From positions 4,439,001 through 4,503,000 of the forward strand of contig NZ_CP146077.1 of the NCBI RefSeq assembly GCF_037023725.1: a stretch of 64,000 nucleotides of DNA. The letters are read 5' to 3'. Positions 49,908 through 59,124 of the stretch are shown piece after piece (within the stretch, counting starts at the first letter, position 1; every line of letters starts with the position of its first letter). The stretch is from Pseudomonas bubulae (lineage in GTDB: Bacteria; Pseudomonadota; Gammaproteobacteria; Pseudomonadales; Pseudomonadaceae). The position numbers were made by a program, and so were the translations under genes. A model generated the notes under the pieces. It was not told where the DNA came from. It saw only the letters and a program-made list of their open reading frames with translations, and searched no databases.

Positions 49908-50936
49908 CTATTGCCCTGGGGTTTCTACCTCAAGCCACCAGGCACGGCCCCGGTGAGGGGTTAGCAGATTGAAAGCCTCACCCATTTGTGGCGTTGTAAT
50001 CAGCACTTTGCGCTGCTCTGCCAACGCCACAATGCGCTCAAACGGCTCGAACCAGGCATGAAAGGCCAGATCAAAGGTGCCGTTGTGAATAGGTAACAAC
50101 CAACGCCCGTTGAGGTCGTTGTGCGCTTGCAGGCTGTGTTCGGGCTGCATATGCACATCGGGCCAGTCGGTGTTGTAGGCACCCGTCTCCATCAGGGTCA
50201 GATCAAATGGCCCAAACTGCTCGCCGATCAGCTTGAAACCGTCGAAGTAACCTGAATCTCCACTGAAGAAGATTCGCACGTCATCAATGATCATCACCCA
50301 GGATGCCCAAAGCGTCTGGTTATGATCAAACAGGCCGCGGCCTGAAAAGTGCTGGGAAGGAGTCGCGATAAAGCGGATACCTGCAAGTTGGGTGCCCTGC
50401 CACCAATCCAGTTGCTGAACCTTGCTGGCTGGTACTCCCCATTTGACCAGCAAGTCGCCCACACCCAGCGGCGCCAAAAACTGCTGTGTTTTGGCGGCCA
50501 GTTGCAATACGGTTTTTTGGTCCAGGTGATCGTAATGATTGTGGGAAAGAATCACTGCTTCCAGTGGCGGGAGCTCATCAAGGCTGATGGGCGGCGCATG
50601 GAAGCGCTTGGGGCCAGCCCACTGGAACGGCGATGCACGCTCAGCATAGACCGGGTCGGTCAACCAGTACTTTCCCTTGAGCTTGAGCAGCAGAGTCGAG
50701 TGACCCAACCGGTACACACTGAAATCCGCAGCCTCGTCCAATTGCTCACGGGTCAGCGGTTTGACCGGGATCACACCTGCAGGGCGAGTGCTCGCAGGCT
50801 TTTGGAATATCATTCTCCAAAAAATGCCCAAGGTTTTGCCGATACTGGAAGGCGGCCTGACGCCAGCATTTTGAAATGCACCTTTATGACGCTCAGCGGG
50901 CTTAGGCCCCTCTGCACTGCTTGAGTCGAGTGCCAT
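49908..50936 (-). CDS. MBL-fold metal-dependent hydrolase (UlaG/RomA type)
   Basis: A 342-residue metallo-beta-lactamase-fold hydrolase from the ATG at 50936; GGAG precedes it. The metal motif SHNHYDHLD gives H-x-H-x-D-H, and further ligands are in TPSQHFSGRGLF and FFSGDSGYFDGF, like RomA and NAPE-PLD-related enzymes. A short N-terminal hydrophobic patch does not look like a cleaved signal. It lies convergent with the HTH gene and divergent from the diguanylate cyclase gene. Substrate unknown; a phosphodiesterase or lactonase is possible. Confidence 0.82.
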   Translation of the reverse strand: MALDSSSAEGPKPAERHKGAFQNAGVRPPSSIGKTLGIFWRMIFQKPASTRPAGVIPVKPLTREQLDEAADFSVYRLGHSTLLLKLKGKYWLTDPVYAERASPFQWAGPKRFHAPPISLDELPPLEAVILSHNHYDHLDQKTVLQLAAKTQQFLAPLGVGDLLVKWGVPASKVQQLDWWQGTQLAGIRFIATPSQHFSGRGLFDHNQTLWASWVMIIDDVRIFFSGDSGYFDGFKLIGEQFGPFDLTLMETGAYNTDWPDVHMQPEHSLQAHNDLNGRWLLPIHNGTFDLAFHAWFEPFERIVALAEQRKVLITTPQMGEAFNLLTPHRGRAWWLEVETPGQ

Positions 50937-51192
50937 GGCTTGAAGGCTCCAGTCAAAAGTGATTAATACTCTGTTTACAGGCCTGTTAGAGGATGATCGA
51001 CATTCTACTGGCATCCTTCTGCGCCGCAGCTTGCCCTCGACTTAATAAGCTAATCTAGTCCCCATAACTGTTTCAGAATTTTCGGAACAGATGGGGTGTA
51101 TTCTCGACAAGGCTGACCGACCAGCCAACAATCGATAATGCAGTACCCGACAGTTGCCAGAAACTCCGCCCGCACATCTTGCGCAGATAGAC

Positions 51193-52272
51193 ATGGACAA
51201 TAAAAGAGGCAAAGGGTTGTCGTTCGCCAAGCGTATTTATGCGCCGCGAGTGATTGGCTCAGGGTTTGGCAGTATCGGGCTAATGGCCGCCCTCTACCCC
51301 CTCGACAGATCCATATGGGTTTGGCCACTACTGCTGCTAAACGCGTTCGTATGGCCTCACCTGGCCTATCAATTGTCATCGCGTGCAACCTATCCCTACC
51401 GGGCTGAACGTCGAAATATTTTGATTGATTCCATGTGCGGAGGGTTTTGGGCGGCGGCTATCGAGTTCAATCCGCTGCCTACGGTGATCATCGTGTCGAT
51501 GATGACCATGCACAACGTGGCTGCCGGAGGGCCAAAACTGCTGGTTCGCGGAGCGCTGGCGCAGCTGGCAGGCGCCCTGGTCGCGTTGCTGCTGTTCGGC
51601 TTTGCGTTTACACCCCATACCACCAGCCTGCAGGTCTATGCCTGCGTACCCGTGCTGATTCTTTACCCTTTTGCTGTAGGCATGGTCAGCTATGGTCTGG
51701 CAATCACCCTGGCCGAGCATAAACGCACCCTCAGTACCCTCAGCCGCACCGATAGCCTGACCGGGTTGCTTAATCACGGCTCATGGAAAGACCTGCTGCA
51801 ACTCAGTTTCCAGCAAAGTCTGGAGCGCAATTCTCCGGCGACTCTGGCGCTGATTGATATCGATCACTTCAAACAGATCAACGACACCTACGGGCATATT
51901 GTCGGCGACAGTGTATTGCGCCAGCTCAGCAAGGAGCTCAAGGACAATTTGCGTACTGAAGACCTTGCAGGCCGCTACGGCGGTGATGAATTCTGCGTCA
52001 TCCTGCCCAATCGCACCCTGGACCAGGCCCGGGAAATCATGGAACGGCTGCGCCACGTGATTGACAACTATCAACACGCCGACGAGCCCGGCCTGTGCGT
52101 TAGCCTGAGTATCGGGCTTGCCACTTGCCGCCCCGAACTCCTCCAGGCCAGCACGTGGCTGAACGAGGCAGACAAAGCGCTGTATATCGCAAAGAATACA
52201 GGGCGCAACAAAATCAGTGTTGGCGCAGCAGACACCCTTGCTGAATCACAGCTGAGCAATGATCCGGTATAG
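51193..52272 (+). CDS. Membrane diguanylate cyclase, MASE2-GGDEF
   Basis: A 359-residue protein. The N-terminal MASE2 sensor domain (to about residue 170) begins SFAKRIYAPRVIGSGFGSIGL and has several membrane helices with PHTTSLQVYACVPVLILYP. The C-terminal cyclase has LALIDIDHFKQINDTYGH and the intact active site YGGDEFCVIL. The RTED motif five residues before GGDEF is a product-inhibition I-site, so it should be active and feedback-inhibited. It makes c-di-GMP, favouring biofilm. ATG at 51193 is preferred over an upstream TTG. Confidence 0.9.
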   Translation: MDNKRGKGLSFAKRIYAPRVIGSGFGSIGLMAALYPLDRSIWVWPLLLLNAFVWPHLAYQLSSRATYPYRAERRNILIDSMCGGFWAAAIEFNPLPTVIIVSMMTMHNVAAGGPKLLVRGALAQLAGALVALLLFGFAFTPHTTSLQVYACVPVLILYPFAVGMVSYGLAITLAEHKRTLSTLSRTDSLTGLLNHGSWKDLLQLSFQQSLERNSPATLALIDIDHFKQINDTYGHIVGDSVLRQLSKELKDNLRTEDLAGRYGGDEFCVILPNRTLDQAREIMERLRHVIDNYQHADEPGLCVSLSIGLATCRPELLQASTWLNEADKALYIAKNTGRNKISVGAADTLAESQLSNDPV

Positions 52273-52295
52273 AAACAGGGCCCGGGCAGCGCTAT

Positions 52296-52619
52296 TCAAC
52301 TGATGCAGCGACGCAAGGCCGAAATCTCGGGCACATCCTGGCGCTGCATATACACCCTCAAGGGCTCGGTGATGTTCAGGCGGTCATCGATATTCTGATC
52401 CAGCAACAACTGAATCAACTCGCGCTTGAGAGTCATGGTGCCAGCACCATCGGCCTGCCAGACAAATTCGCTGGTGGGCGTGATGTTGTCGTCGGCGACA
52501 TCCATTCCAAATGAATCTTCACTGAAACGGACAATGTGCTGGCCTGTCTTACGATTGAAACCAACAAAGCCGCTAAGTAGGTCGGCGGCCTGACAGATGA
52601 GTTGCGAAGTGATACGCAT
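52296..52619 (-). CDS. Conserved hypothetical protein
   Basis: A 107-residue soluble protein from the ATG at 52619 (MRITSQLICQAADLLSGFVG), with GTGAGG before it; the frame extends upstream but without a good start. No motif I recognise; the sequence is acidic and helical with VRFSEDSFGMDVADDN. It lies convergent with the GGDEF gene and divergent from glpQ. Small single-gene unit, probably lineage-conserved. Role unknown. Confidence 0.65.
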   Translation of the reverse strand: MRITSQLICQAADLLSGFVGFNRKTGQHIVRFSEDSFGMDVADDNITPTSEFVWQADGAGTMTLKRELIQLLLDQNIDDRLNITEPLRVYMQRQDVPEISALRRCIS

Positions 52620-52787
52620 GGTAAACCTCACTGATGAGCCTGAAAGGCTCCGGGACGGTGGTTTACACGCAAGTTCGATTGCCTGCCCCTCTGCCGGGGA
52701 CGTTGATGTGGCCAAGAATACTGCACATCTTCACGAAAAACCGCTAAAAAACACCCTCTGTTTTTCTGATTGAAAGGAACTCAACCA

Positions 52788-53921
52788 ATGCCTGACACTT
52801 TTGGCAAAAACGCCCTGCTGCTGAGCCTGCTCCTGGGCTTGGGTGGCGTACAGAATGCTGGCGCATCCAATGCGACCGAGGCGGCACTGGCCAACGCTCA
52901 TGGCATACCGCGCCCGGCGGTGATCGCCCATCGCGGTGCGTCCTTCGATGCTCCGGAATCAACCGCTGCCGCCTACACCCTTGCCAGGGATCTGGGGGCT
53001 GACTATCTGGAAATGGACCTGCAACGCAGCAAGGACGGCGTTCTGTTTGCGCTGCATGACAACAGCCTGTTGCGCACCACTGACGTCGCCAAAAAGTTTC
53101 CGCAACGCAAGGACAGCCCGGCCAGCGCCTTTACCCTGGCCGAGCTTAAAACCCTGGATGCCGGCAGTTGGTTCAACCAGGCTTATCCGGATCGCGCGCG
53201 CCCGTCCTATGTCGGGCTGCCGATCCTGACCCTGGACGAAATTATCGATATCGCCCAGGGCAATCCACAGTACAAACCGGGCCTCTACATCGAAACCAAA
53301 GAGCCCAGGCAGTTCCCGGGCCTTGAACACGATCTGAAAAACAAGTTGAGCGAACGCGGCTGGCTTGAGCCCGTTGCCTCGGCAGAGGCGGAAGGCAAAC
53401 CACTGGTCGGCCAGGGCAAAGGCCGGGTCATGTTGCAAACCTTCGACAAAAACAGCCTTGAGCTGCTGCAAAAAGAAATGCCCGACACGCCGAAGATCCT
53501 GCTGTTATGGGTAGGTGAAGGCGGCATGAAGCCCAGCACCTCAGTCAGTTTCGCCGACTCCGGCGAAAAGGATAAAGCCGCGTACTACGCCAAACAGCAT
53601 CCCAAGGACAAAGCCGAGTTCATCCAGTGGCTCGACTTTGCCAAGGCCAACGGTGCCATCGGCACAGGCCCTTCGGCAGCCTTGACCCACGGGGGTGACC
53701 AGAGCTACTTCGACCTGATCCAGCCCTGGATGAACAGCGCCGCCCATGACCGGGGCATGCTGGTACATGTTTACACCCTCGATGCCCCCGTTGACTTCAA
53801 AAAGGCAATGGACGCAGGTGTCGACGGCATCTTCACCAACCGCGCCAGCGAGTTGCTCACGTATTACCAGCGCCCGGTGCCACAAAGCGTCAATCAGTTG
53901 CTGGAGAAAAATGGCTTTTAA
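52788..53921 (+). CDS. glpQ: Periplasmic glycerophosphodiester phosphodiesterase
   Basis: A 377-residue enzyme hydrolysing glycerophosphodiesters to glycerol-3-phosphate and alcohol. Signal peptide NALLLSLLLGLGGVQNAGAS is followed by the catalytic start VIAHRGASFDAPESTAAAY and EMDLQRSKDGVLFALHDNSLLRTT, with the Mg/Ca ligand region IETKEP. The longer C-terminal half holds DAGVDGIFTNRASELL. The ATG at 52788 has GAAAGGAAC upstream; a start at 52770 has none. It is probably a phosphate or glycerol scavenging enzyme. Confidence 0.93.
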   Translation: MPDTFGKNALLLSLLLGLGGVQNAGASNATEAALANAHGIPRPAVIAHRGASFDAPESTAAAYTLARDLGADYLEMDLQRSKDGVLFALHDNSLLRTTDVAKKFPQRKDSPASAFTLAELKTLDAGSWFNQAYPDRARPSYVGLPILTLDEIIDIAQGNPQYKPGLYIETKEPRQFPGLEHDLKNKLSERGWLEPVASAEAEGKPLVGQGKGRVMLQTFDKNSLELLQKEMPDTPKILLLWVGEGGMKPSTSVSFADSGEKDKAAYYAKQHPKDKAEFIQWLDFAKANGAIGTGPSAALTHGGDQSYFDLIQPWMNSAAHDRGMLVHVYTLDAPVDFKKAMDAGVDGIFTNRASELLTYYQRPVPQSVNQLLEKNGF

Positions 53922-54016
53922 ACCTGCAAGCCGGCAAGGGGCGAAAATTAAGGGTGAGTTAAGTTGCGCCGGTTAATCTGATCCCACTTGAACAGATCAA
54001 CCCAAAGGGACTCAAC

Positions 54017-54322
54017 ATGAAAAAACTTAATCTGGTATTTGCAACTGTTGCCCTGGCTCTGACTGCCGGTATTGCTCAGGCCGATGTACGCCCGGACCAT
54101 ATCCCGGGCCTGATCAAATCGGGTGAAATCACCTCGTTTGAAAAGTTGAATCAAGCAGCACTGGACAAACACCCTGGCGCGACCATTCTCGATACCGAGC
54201 TTGATCACTCCTACGGCAAGCTGGTGTATGAAGTTGAATTGCGCGATACCAAAGGCATCAAATGGGACGTAGATCTCGACGCAAAAACCGGCGAAGTGCT
54301 GCAAGACAAACAAGACACCTGA
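54017..54322 (+). CDS. PepSY-domain periplasmic protein
   Basis: A 101-residue protein. Signal peptide MKKLNLVFATVALALTAGIAQA is followed by a PepSY-type domain (SFEKLNQAALDKHPGATILDTELD, VYEVELRDTKGIKWDVDLDAKTGEVL). PepSY domains inhibit peptidases or occur in sensors. GGGACTC precedes the ATG. A terminator follows at 54339. Stands 95 bp after glpQ in the same direction, but separate transcription is possible. No sensor gene is adjacent in that operon. Confidence 0.85.
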   Translation: MKKLNLVFATVALALTAGIAQADVRPDHIPGLIKSGEITSFEKLNQAALDKHPGATILDTELDHSYGKLVYEVELRDTKGIKWDVDLDAKTGEVLQDKQDT

Positions 54323-54338
54323 GTTGATTTGAATAAAA

Positions 54339-54374
54339 GGCTGCGCCACTCTTCATGGGTGGCGCGGCCTTTTT
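54339..54374 (+). terminator. Terminator after the PepSY gene
   Basis: GGCTGCGCCAC and GTGGCGCGGCC form a stem with one mismatch and an 8-base loop, followed by TTTTTATTT. Confidence 0.88.
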
Positions 54375-54452
54375 ATTTAGCGCTTGCTTAGGAATAAGTG
54401 CCGCGCTCAAGTGTTCTGGCTAGAATCATCTTTTTGAGCTCGAGCTTTTACC

Positions 54453-55631
54453 ATGACGCACGGCACGGCTGACGATATCGCGACAATTAACCGGATCAGT
54501 GCCGTACCTGCAATGTTGCAGGTGATTACGGAAATGACCGGTATGCGCTTTGCTGCCGTTGCCCGTGTCACCCAGACCACCTGGACCGCCTGCGCGGTAC
54601 TCGACAAGCTGGGTTTCGGTTTGCAGTCCGGTGGCGAGCTGGACCTGGTCAGCACCCTGTGCTTTGAAAGCATGAACTCGCACCTGCCGATCATCATTGA
54701 TAAAGCCAGCGCCGATCCGCTGTACCAACACCATCACACGCCGCGGATTTATCGCTTCGAAAGCTACATCACGATTCCGGTATGGCGCACTGACGGTAGT
54801 TTTTTCGGCACCCTGTGCGCACTCGACCCCGAGCCTGCAAGCCTCAGGAACAGTACGATCCAGTCCACAATGGAGTCATTCGCACGCCTGCTGTCGCTGC
54901 AAATTGACGCCGAAGAAAACCTGCAACGTACAGAAACCGCGTTGGAGCAGGAGCGTGAAACCGCAGAGCTGCGCGAGCAATTTATCGCTGTTATAGGCCA
55001 TGACCTGCGCAACCCGTTATTCGCCATCACCACAGCCGCAGAGCGCTTGCTACGGGTGCACCCAGACCCCTCCACCGATGTCCTGGTCAAGCATATCCTG
55101 AGCTGCGGCAACCGTGCCTCGCAGCTGGTTGAGGACGTTATGGACTTTGCCCGCGGACGGCTCGGTAGCGGCATCCCGCTGACGCTGCGCGAGTGCCCCG
55201 ATCTCGACCAGGTCTTCATCCATGTCATCTCGGAACTGCAAAGCGTTCATGCACAACGTTCCATCCGCTCAGACATAGGGCCACTTGAGGGCATCCGCTG
55301 TGACAGCGGCCGCCTGGCCCAACTGCTCTCCAACCTGTTGACCAATGCCATCACCCATGGCTGCCCCGACGGGCCCGTTGACATCTCGGCACTGGTACTC
55401 AATGGGGTATTCACCCTGAGGATCTGCAACCAGGGCGAGCCCATCCCGGCCGAACAACTGCCGCATTTGTTCAAACCCTACTCACGCCCGGCCACCGACA
55501 CTCCCCAGGCCGGACTTGGCCTTGGGCTGTATATTGCCAGCCAGATCGCCCTGTCCCACGGCGGCCATATGGAAGTCACCTCGGACCAGGACCAAGGCAC
55601 AGTCTTCACCTTCAGCATGGCGCTGCCCTGA
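54453..55631 (+). CDS. GAF-domain sensor histidine kinase
   Basis: A 392-residue soluble kinase. The N-terminal GAF domain occupies about residues 15-160; the phospho-acceptor His183 lies in VIGHDLRNPLF; the ATPase part has NLLTNAITHG (N box) and LGLGLYIASQIALSHGGHMEV (G box). No membrane segment is present, so it senses a cytoplasmic signal. No response regulator gene is adjacent, so it is an orphan kinase. Phosphotransfer partner unknown; bacteriophytochrome-like lineages have similar architecture, but a bilin-binding cysteine was not seen. Confidence 0.87.
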   Translation: MTHGTADDIATINRISAVPAMLQVITEMTGMRFAAVARVTQTTWTACAVLDKLGFGLQSGGELDLVSTLCFESMNSHLPIIIDKASADPLYQHHHTPRIYRFESYITIPVWRTDGSFFGTLCALDPEPASLRNSTIQSTMESFARLLSLQIDAEENLQRTETALEQERETAELREQFIAVIGHDLRNPLFAITTAAERLLRVHPDPSTDVLVKHILSCGNRASQLVEDVMDFARGRLGSGIPLTLRECPDLDQVFIHVISELQSVHAQRSIRSDIGPLEGIRCDSGRLAQLLSNLLTNAITHGCPDGPVDISALVLNGVFTLRICNQGEPIPAEQLPHLFKPYSRPATDTPQAGLGLGLYIASQIALSHGGHMEVTSDQDQGTVFTFSMALP

Positions 55632-55772
55632 TGCTCTGACGCCCTCGACTGGTATGTGAGACGACATCTTATGACCGCCCGGCCGCGACGCTAGCCATTT
55701 GCCATATAGGGGCTAAGGTACTGGCTGTAGACGTTTTAATTGAAATTTCGCCATGTTCGAAAGGAGTCGTTC

Positions 55773-56561
55773 ATGCACACCAAAATTGAGCTGAAACCGC
55801 GTTCAACCAGCCGTACTGAAAAACTCGCAGCGCTGCTCTATAGCCTGTTCAGCTATCTGTTTTTTCTACTGACATTTGTTTATCTGATAGGTTTTCTGGG
55901 GAATGTCGCCGTCCCGAAAAGTATCGATTCGGGGCCAGGCCTGGCATGGCCCTGGGCGCTTGTGGTCGATGTGCTGCTGATCACCGTATTTGCCCTGCAA
56001 CACAGCATCATGGCGCGCAAAAGCTTCAAGCGCAGGTGGTGTCATGTCATACCGCCAGTTATTGAACGAGCCACTTATGTCCTGGCCTCCAGTGCGGTGC
56101 TGGCGCTTATATGCTGGCTGTGGCAGCCGATCGATATCAGTGTCTGGAGTGTACAGTCGCCCTTGTTTGCGGGGTTACTTGTCACGCTGTACTGGTTCGG
56201 ATGGGGGTTGGTGCTGCTGGCCTCTTTCATGATCAGCCACTTCGAATTGTTTGGCGTCAAACAGCCCTTTGACACCCTGCGCCAACCAAAACCCGTAAAC
56301 AACGCATTCAGAACCCCCGCGCTCTACAAGCTCGTGCGTCACCCGTTGTATCTGGGATTCCTGATCGCTTTCTGGGTAACGCCCGAGATGAGTGTCGGGC
56401 ACCTGGTGTTTGCACTGACAAGCACCCTTTACATTCTGATCGGCACCCAACTGGAAGAGAAAGATCTGGTTGAGCTGTTTGGAGACAAGTACCGGGTTTA
56501 TCAAAAAAACGTCGGCATGTTGCTGCCCTCTCTACGCCGCAAGTCCGGCACCGGGCGCTGA
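55773..56561 (+). CDS. mddA: Methanethiol S-methyltransferase-like membrane protein (MddA)
   Basis: A 262-residue polytopic protein with about five membrane helices; the ATG at 55773 has AAAGGAGT before it. LFSYLFFLLTFVYLIGFLGNVAVPKSID and VFALQHSIMARKSFKRRW, and YKLVRHPLYLGFLIAFW with its RHP motif, fit the isoprenylcysteine/NnrU-like methyltransferase family that includes MddA of Pseudomonas deceptionensis, which methylates methanethiol to dimethyl sulfide using SAM. It stands alone on the plus strand. Assignment to MddA rather than another member of the family is by overall likeness. Confidence 0.72.
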   Translation: MHTKIELKPRSTSRTEKLAALLYSLFSYLFFLLTFVYLIGFLGNVAVPKSIDSGPGLAWPWALVVDVLLITVFALQHSIMARKSFKRRWCHVIPPVIERATYVLASSAVLALICWLWQPIDISVWSVQSPLFAGLLVTLYWFGWGLVLLASFMISHFELFGVKQPFDTLRQPKPVNNAFRTPALYKLVRHPLYLGFLIAFWVTPEMSVGHLVFALTSTLYILIGTQLEEKDLVELFGDKYRVYQKNVGMLLPSLRRKSGTGR

Positions 56562-56674
56562 CCCACGAATAAATCTGTATTTAGAACCGTGATGGGTAGA
56601 AACTGACGCGCTGTTCAGCGGCTACTGACACTGCCTGTCAGATGCCTCCTATTGCGCCTCGATAGAACCCCGAC

Positions 56675-57181
56675 ATGAACACCCGCCTATGCGCTTATGA
56701 AGACCTGACACCCCGCCAGCGCGAGCAACTGCGCGAGATAGAAGTTCGCCCTGAGCAGATTGCTTTTTGCGGCACCATCGAGTCTGCCCTGCACTCGTTG
56801 CCGGTCCAGCCGCAGGCGGGCATCAAAGGGCTGGTGCTGCTCAACGACGAGTTGCCAGTGGCATTTTTGCTTCTCAAGCGCGAGCCGCTTCTGGCCCACT
56901 GGGCTGAGCCGGGCTGCGCCACCTTGCACGCACTACAGGTCGACAGCCGTGCTCAGGGCCAGGGATTGGGCAAGGCCTGTTTGCGCGAGCTTGCCAGGGC
57001 CATTGAACAGATATGGCCCGAGATTCGCCAATTGATGCTCTCGGTCAGCCCGTTCAATACCAGCGCCATGGCTTTTTATCTGAGCCAGGGCTGGGTCGAG
57101 CAAGGCGAGGCCTATCGTGGTGAGCGACGGTTGGTGCTGTCGCTGGCCCCCATGCTGCCCCTGCAGTTGCAGGCAAGCTAA
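56675..57181 (+). CDS. GNAT-family N-acetyltransferase
   Basis: A 168-residue acetyltransferase. The acetyl-CoA loop is HALQVDSRAQGQGLGKACLRELA (QGQGLGKA, about residues 92-104), and the substrate side NTSAMAFYLSQGWVEQGE is standard GNAT. It overlaps the convergent GyrI-like gene by four bases. Its substrate is not evident; amino acids, aminoglycosides or protein N-termini are possible. Confidence 0.85.
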   Translation: MNTRLCAYEDLTPRQREQLREIEVRPEQIAFCGTIESALHSLPVQPQAGIKGLVLLNDELPVAFLLLKREPLLAHWAEPGCATLHALQVDSRAQGQGLGKACLRELARAIEQIWPEIRQLMLSVSPFNTSAMAFYLSQGWVEQGEAYRGERRLVLSLAPMLPLQLQAS

Positions 57182-57669
57182 GCAGACTTTTTGATCGGCA
57201 GCCAGATTTCCAGCAGCCCCGTACCGGTGTCCGCATTGAAATCTGCGCTGTAGCGCTCGAACTCGGGCGCATCAGCGGCTTGGTAGCCCGAATTTGGCAA
57301 CCAGTCTTTCCAGATCGCCTGAAAGGTCTGACCAAGCGTGTCCAATGCCCCGTGATGCTCAAAGACCGCGTAAGACTGCTCTTGCAGTTCAATCCAGCGA
57401 TACCGCTCAGGCAGATCATCAAGCTTGCTGATAGCCACGCCAGCAATGTATTCAAAACCACCCTCGCCATCAGGATTACAACAAACACCGTAGGTTTCAT
57501 CGCCAATTTGGCTTGGTACTTTGCCGATTTCGGGAATGAATTTTTCCCATAACAGCGGGATTCGATCAACGCTCTCCTCAGTGAAACGGCCACCCAAACC
57601 CGCGATCAATTGAAACTGGCCTTTGGCAAATCGCGGCGCTGACAGCTCGAACTTTTTTAGTTGGTCCAT
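57178..57669 (-). CDS. GyrI-like/AraC effector-binding domain protein
   Basis: A 163-residue stand-alone small-molecule-binding (GyrI-like) protein. FAKGQFQLIAGLGGRFTEES, YGVCCNPDGEGGFEYIAGVAI and FEHHGALDTLGQTFQAIWKDWLPNSGY match the AraC_E_bind/GyrI fold, without an attached DNA-binding domain. Members act as ligand sensors or hydrolases or protect gyrase. Convergent with the GNAT gene. The divergent alaC-like gene lies about 200 bp away. Confidence 0.82.
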   Translation of the reverse strand: MDQLKKFELSAPRFAKGQFQLIAGLGGRFTEESVDRIPLLWEKFIPEIGKVPSQIGDETYGVCCNPDGEGGFEYIAGVAISKLDDLPERYRWIELQEQSYAVFEHHGALDTLGQTFQAIWKDWLPNSGYQAADAPEFERYSADFNADTGTGLLEIWLPIKKSA

Positions 57670-57867
57670 GGGGCATGCTCGATGGAGGAAGTAGGAAACC
57701 TAGCATCTGAGTATAGGAACAAAACCACATACAGGTCGGATCAGCGAAAAATAGACGCTGACAGCACCTAGACAAAAGGCCATCAGCGCCCGTATTGTTT
57801 CGTCCAGACCACCGCAGTGGTCAACGTCGCTCGGACGGTTCCGGGCGCTTACGTATCAGAGGCACAC

Positions 57868-59076
57868 ATGGCAGACCAAGGTTCGCCGCGACGCTTTGCG
57901 CGCATAGATCGACTCCCCCCCTACGTTTTCAATATCACTGCCGAGCTGAAGATGGCCGCCCGCCGCCGTGGCGAAGACATCATCGATTTCAGCATGGGTA
58001 ACCCTGACGGCCCGACACCTCCCCACATCGTCGAAAAACTCTGCACCGTCGCGCAACGTGAAGACACTCACGGCTACTCGACTTCGCGGGGAATTCCACG
58101 CCTGCGTCGGGCCATTTCGCGCTGGTATGCCGACCGTTACAACGTTGAGATCGATCCCGAGCACGAAGCCATTGTCACCATCGGCTCCAAGGAAGGCCTG
58201 GCGCACTTGATGCTTGCCACCCTGGATCAGGGCGACACCGTGCTGGTGCCCAACCCCAGCTACCCGATTCATATCTACGGTGCCGTGATTGCCGGTGCCC
58301 AGGTGCGTTCGGTACCGCTGATCCCCGGCGTGGACTTTTTTGCTGAGCTGGAAAAAGCTATCCGCGGCTCCATCCCCAAACCGAAAATGATGATCCTGGG
58401 CTTCCCGTCCAACCCGACGGCGCAGTGTGTCGAACTGGATTTCTTCGAGCGCGTGGTGGCCCTGGCCAAGCAATATGATGTGCTGGTTGTGCACGATCTG
58501 GCCTACGCCGATATCGTCTATGACGGCTGGAAAGCGCCTTCGATCATGCAAGTACCGGGCGCCAAGGACATCGCCGTGGAGTTCTTCACGCTGTCCAAAA
58601 GCTACAACATGGCAGGCTGGCGTATCGGTTTTATGGTGGGCAATCCTGAGCTGGTCAATGCTCTGGCGCGAATCAAGAGTTACCACGACTACGGCACCTT
58701 TACCCCGCTGCAAGTGGCGGCAATTGCTGCACTTGAGGGTGACCAGCAATGTGTGAAGGATATTGCCGAACAGTATCGTCAGCGCCGTAACGTGATCGTC
58801 AAAGGGCTGCACGAACTGGGCTGGATGGTCGAAAACCCGAAAGCTTCGATGTATATCTGGGCCAAGATTCCCGAACACTACGCCCACCTGGGCTCACTGG
58901 AATTCGCCAAGAAGCTGCTGGCAGATGCCAAGGTCTGTGTTTCGCCGGGGGTAGGCTTTGGGGAGTACGGTGACGACCATGTGCGCTTTGCCCTGATTGA
59001 AAATCAGGATCGCATTCGTCAGGCGCTGCGTGGAATTCGCGCTATGTTCCGCGCTGATGGCTTTAACGCTGGCTAA
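57868..59076 (+). CDS. alaC: Alanine-synthesising aminotransferase (AlaC-type)
   Basis: A 402-residue class I PLP aminotransferase from the ATG at 57868 (AGAGG upstream). IDFSMGNPDGPTPPHIVEKL, NPSYPIHIYGAVIAGAQVRSVPL and the PLP lysine in TLSKSYNMAGWRIGFMVGN are present, as in AlaC, which makes alanine from pyruvate and glutamate. The longer frame to 57817 lacks support. It ends at a small hairpin shared with the convergent gntP. Identification is good at family level. Confidence 0.9.
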   Translation: MADQGSPRRFARIDRLPPYVFNITAELKMAARRRGEDIIDFSMGNPDGPTPPHIVEKLCTVAQREDTHGYSTSRGIPRLRRAISRWYADRYNVEIDPEHEAIVTIGSKEGLAHLMLATLDQGDTVLVPNPSYPIHIYGAVIAGAQVRSVPLIPGVDFFAELEKAIRGSIPKPKMMILGFPSNPTAQCVELDFFERVVALAKQYDVLVVHDLAYADIVYDGWKAPSIMQVPGAKDIAVEFFTLSKSYNMAGWRIGFMVGNPELVNALARIKSYHDYGTFTPLQVAAIAALEGDQQCVKDIAEQYRQRRNVIVKGLHELGWMVENPKASMYIWAKIPEHYAHLGSLEFAKKLLADAKVCVSPGVGFGEYGDDHVRFALIENQDRIRQALRGIRAMFRADGFNAG

Positions 59077-59082
59077 AACGAC

Positions 59083-59110
59083 TGTGGGAGCTGGTAAACC
59101 AGCTCCCACA
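59083..59110. terminator. Perfect REP-derived hairpin between alaC and gntP
   Basis: TGTGGGAGCTGGT and ACCAGCTCCCACA form a 13-bp perfect stem around only AA. It uses REP arms but has collapsed to a tight hairpin, and lies between convergent genes, so it can act as a bidirectional stop. Confidence 0.7.
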
Positions 59111-59124
59111 GGTTTATTGGTGCT

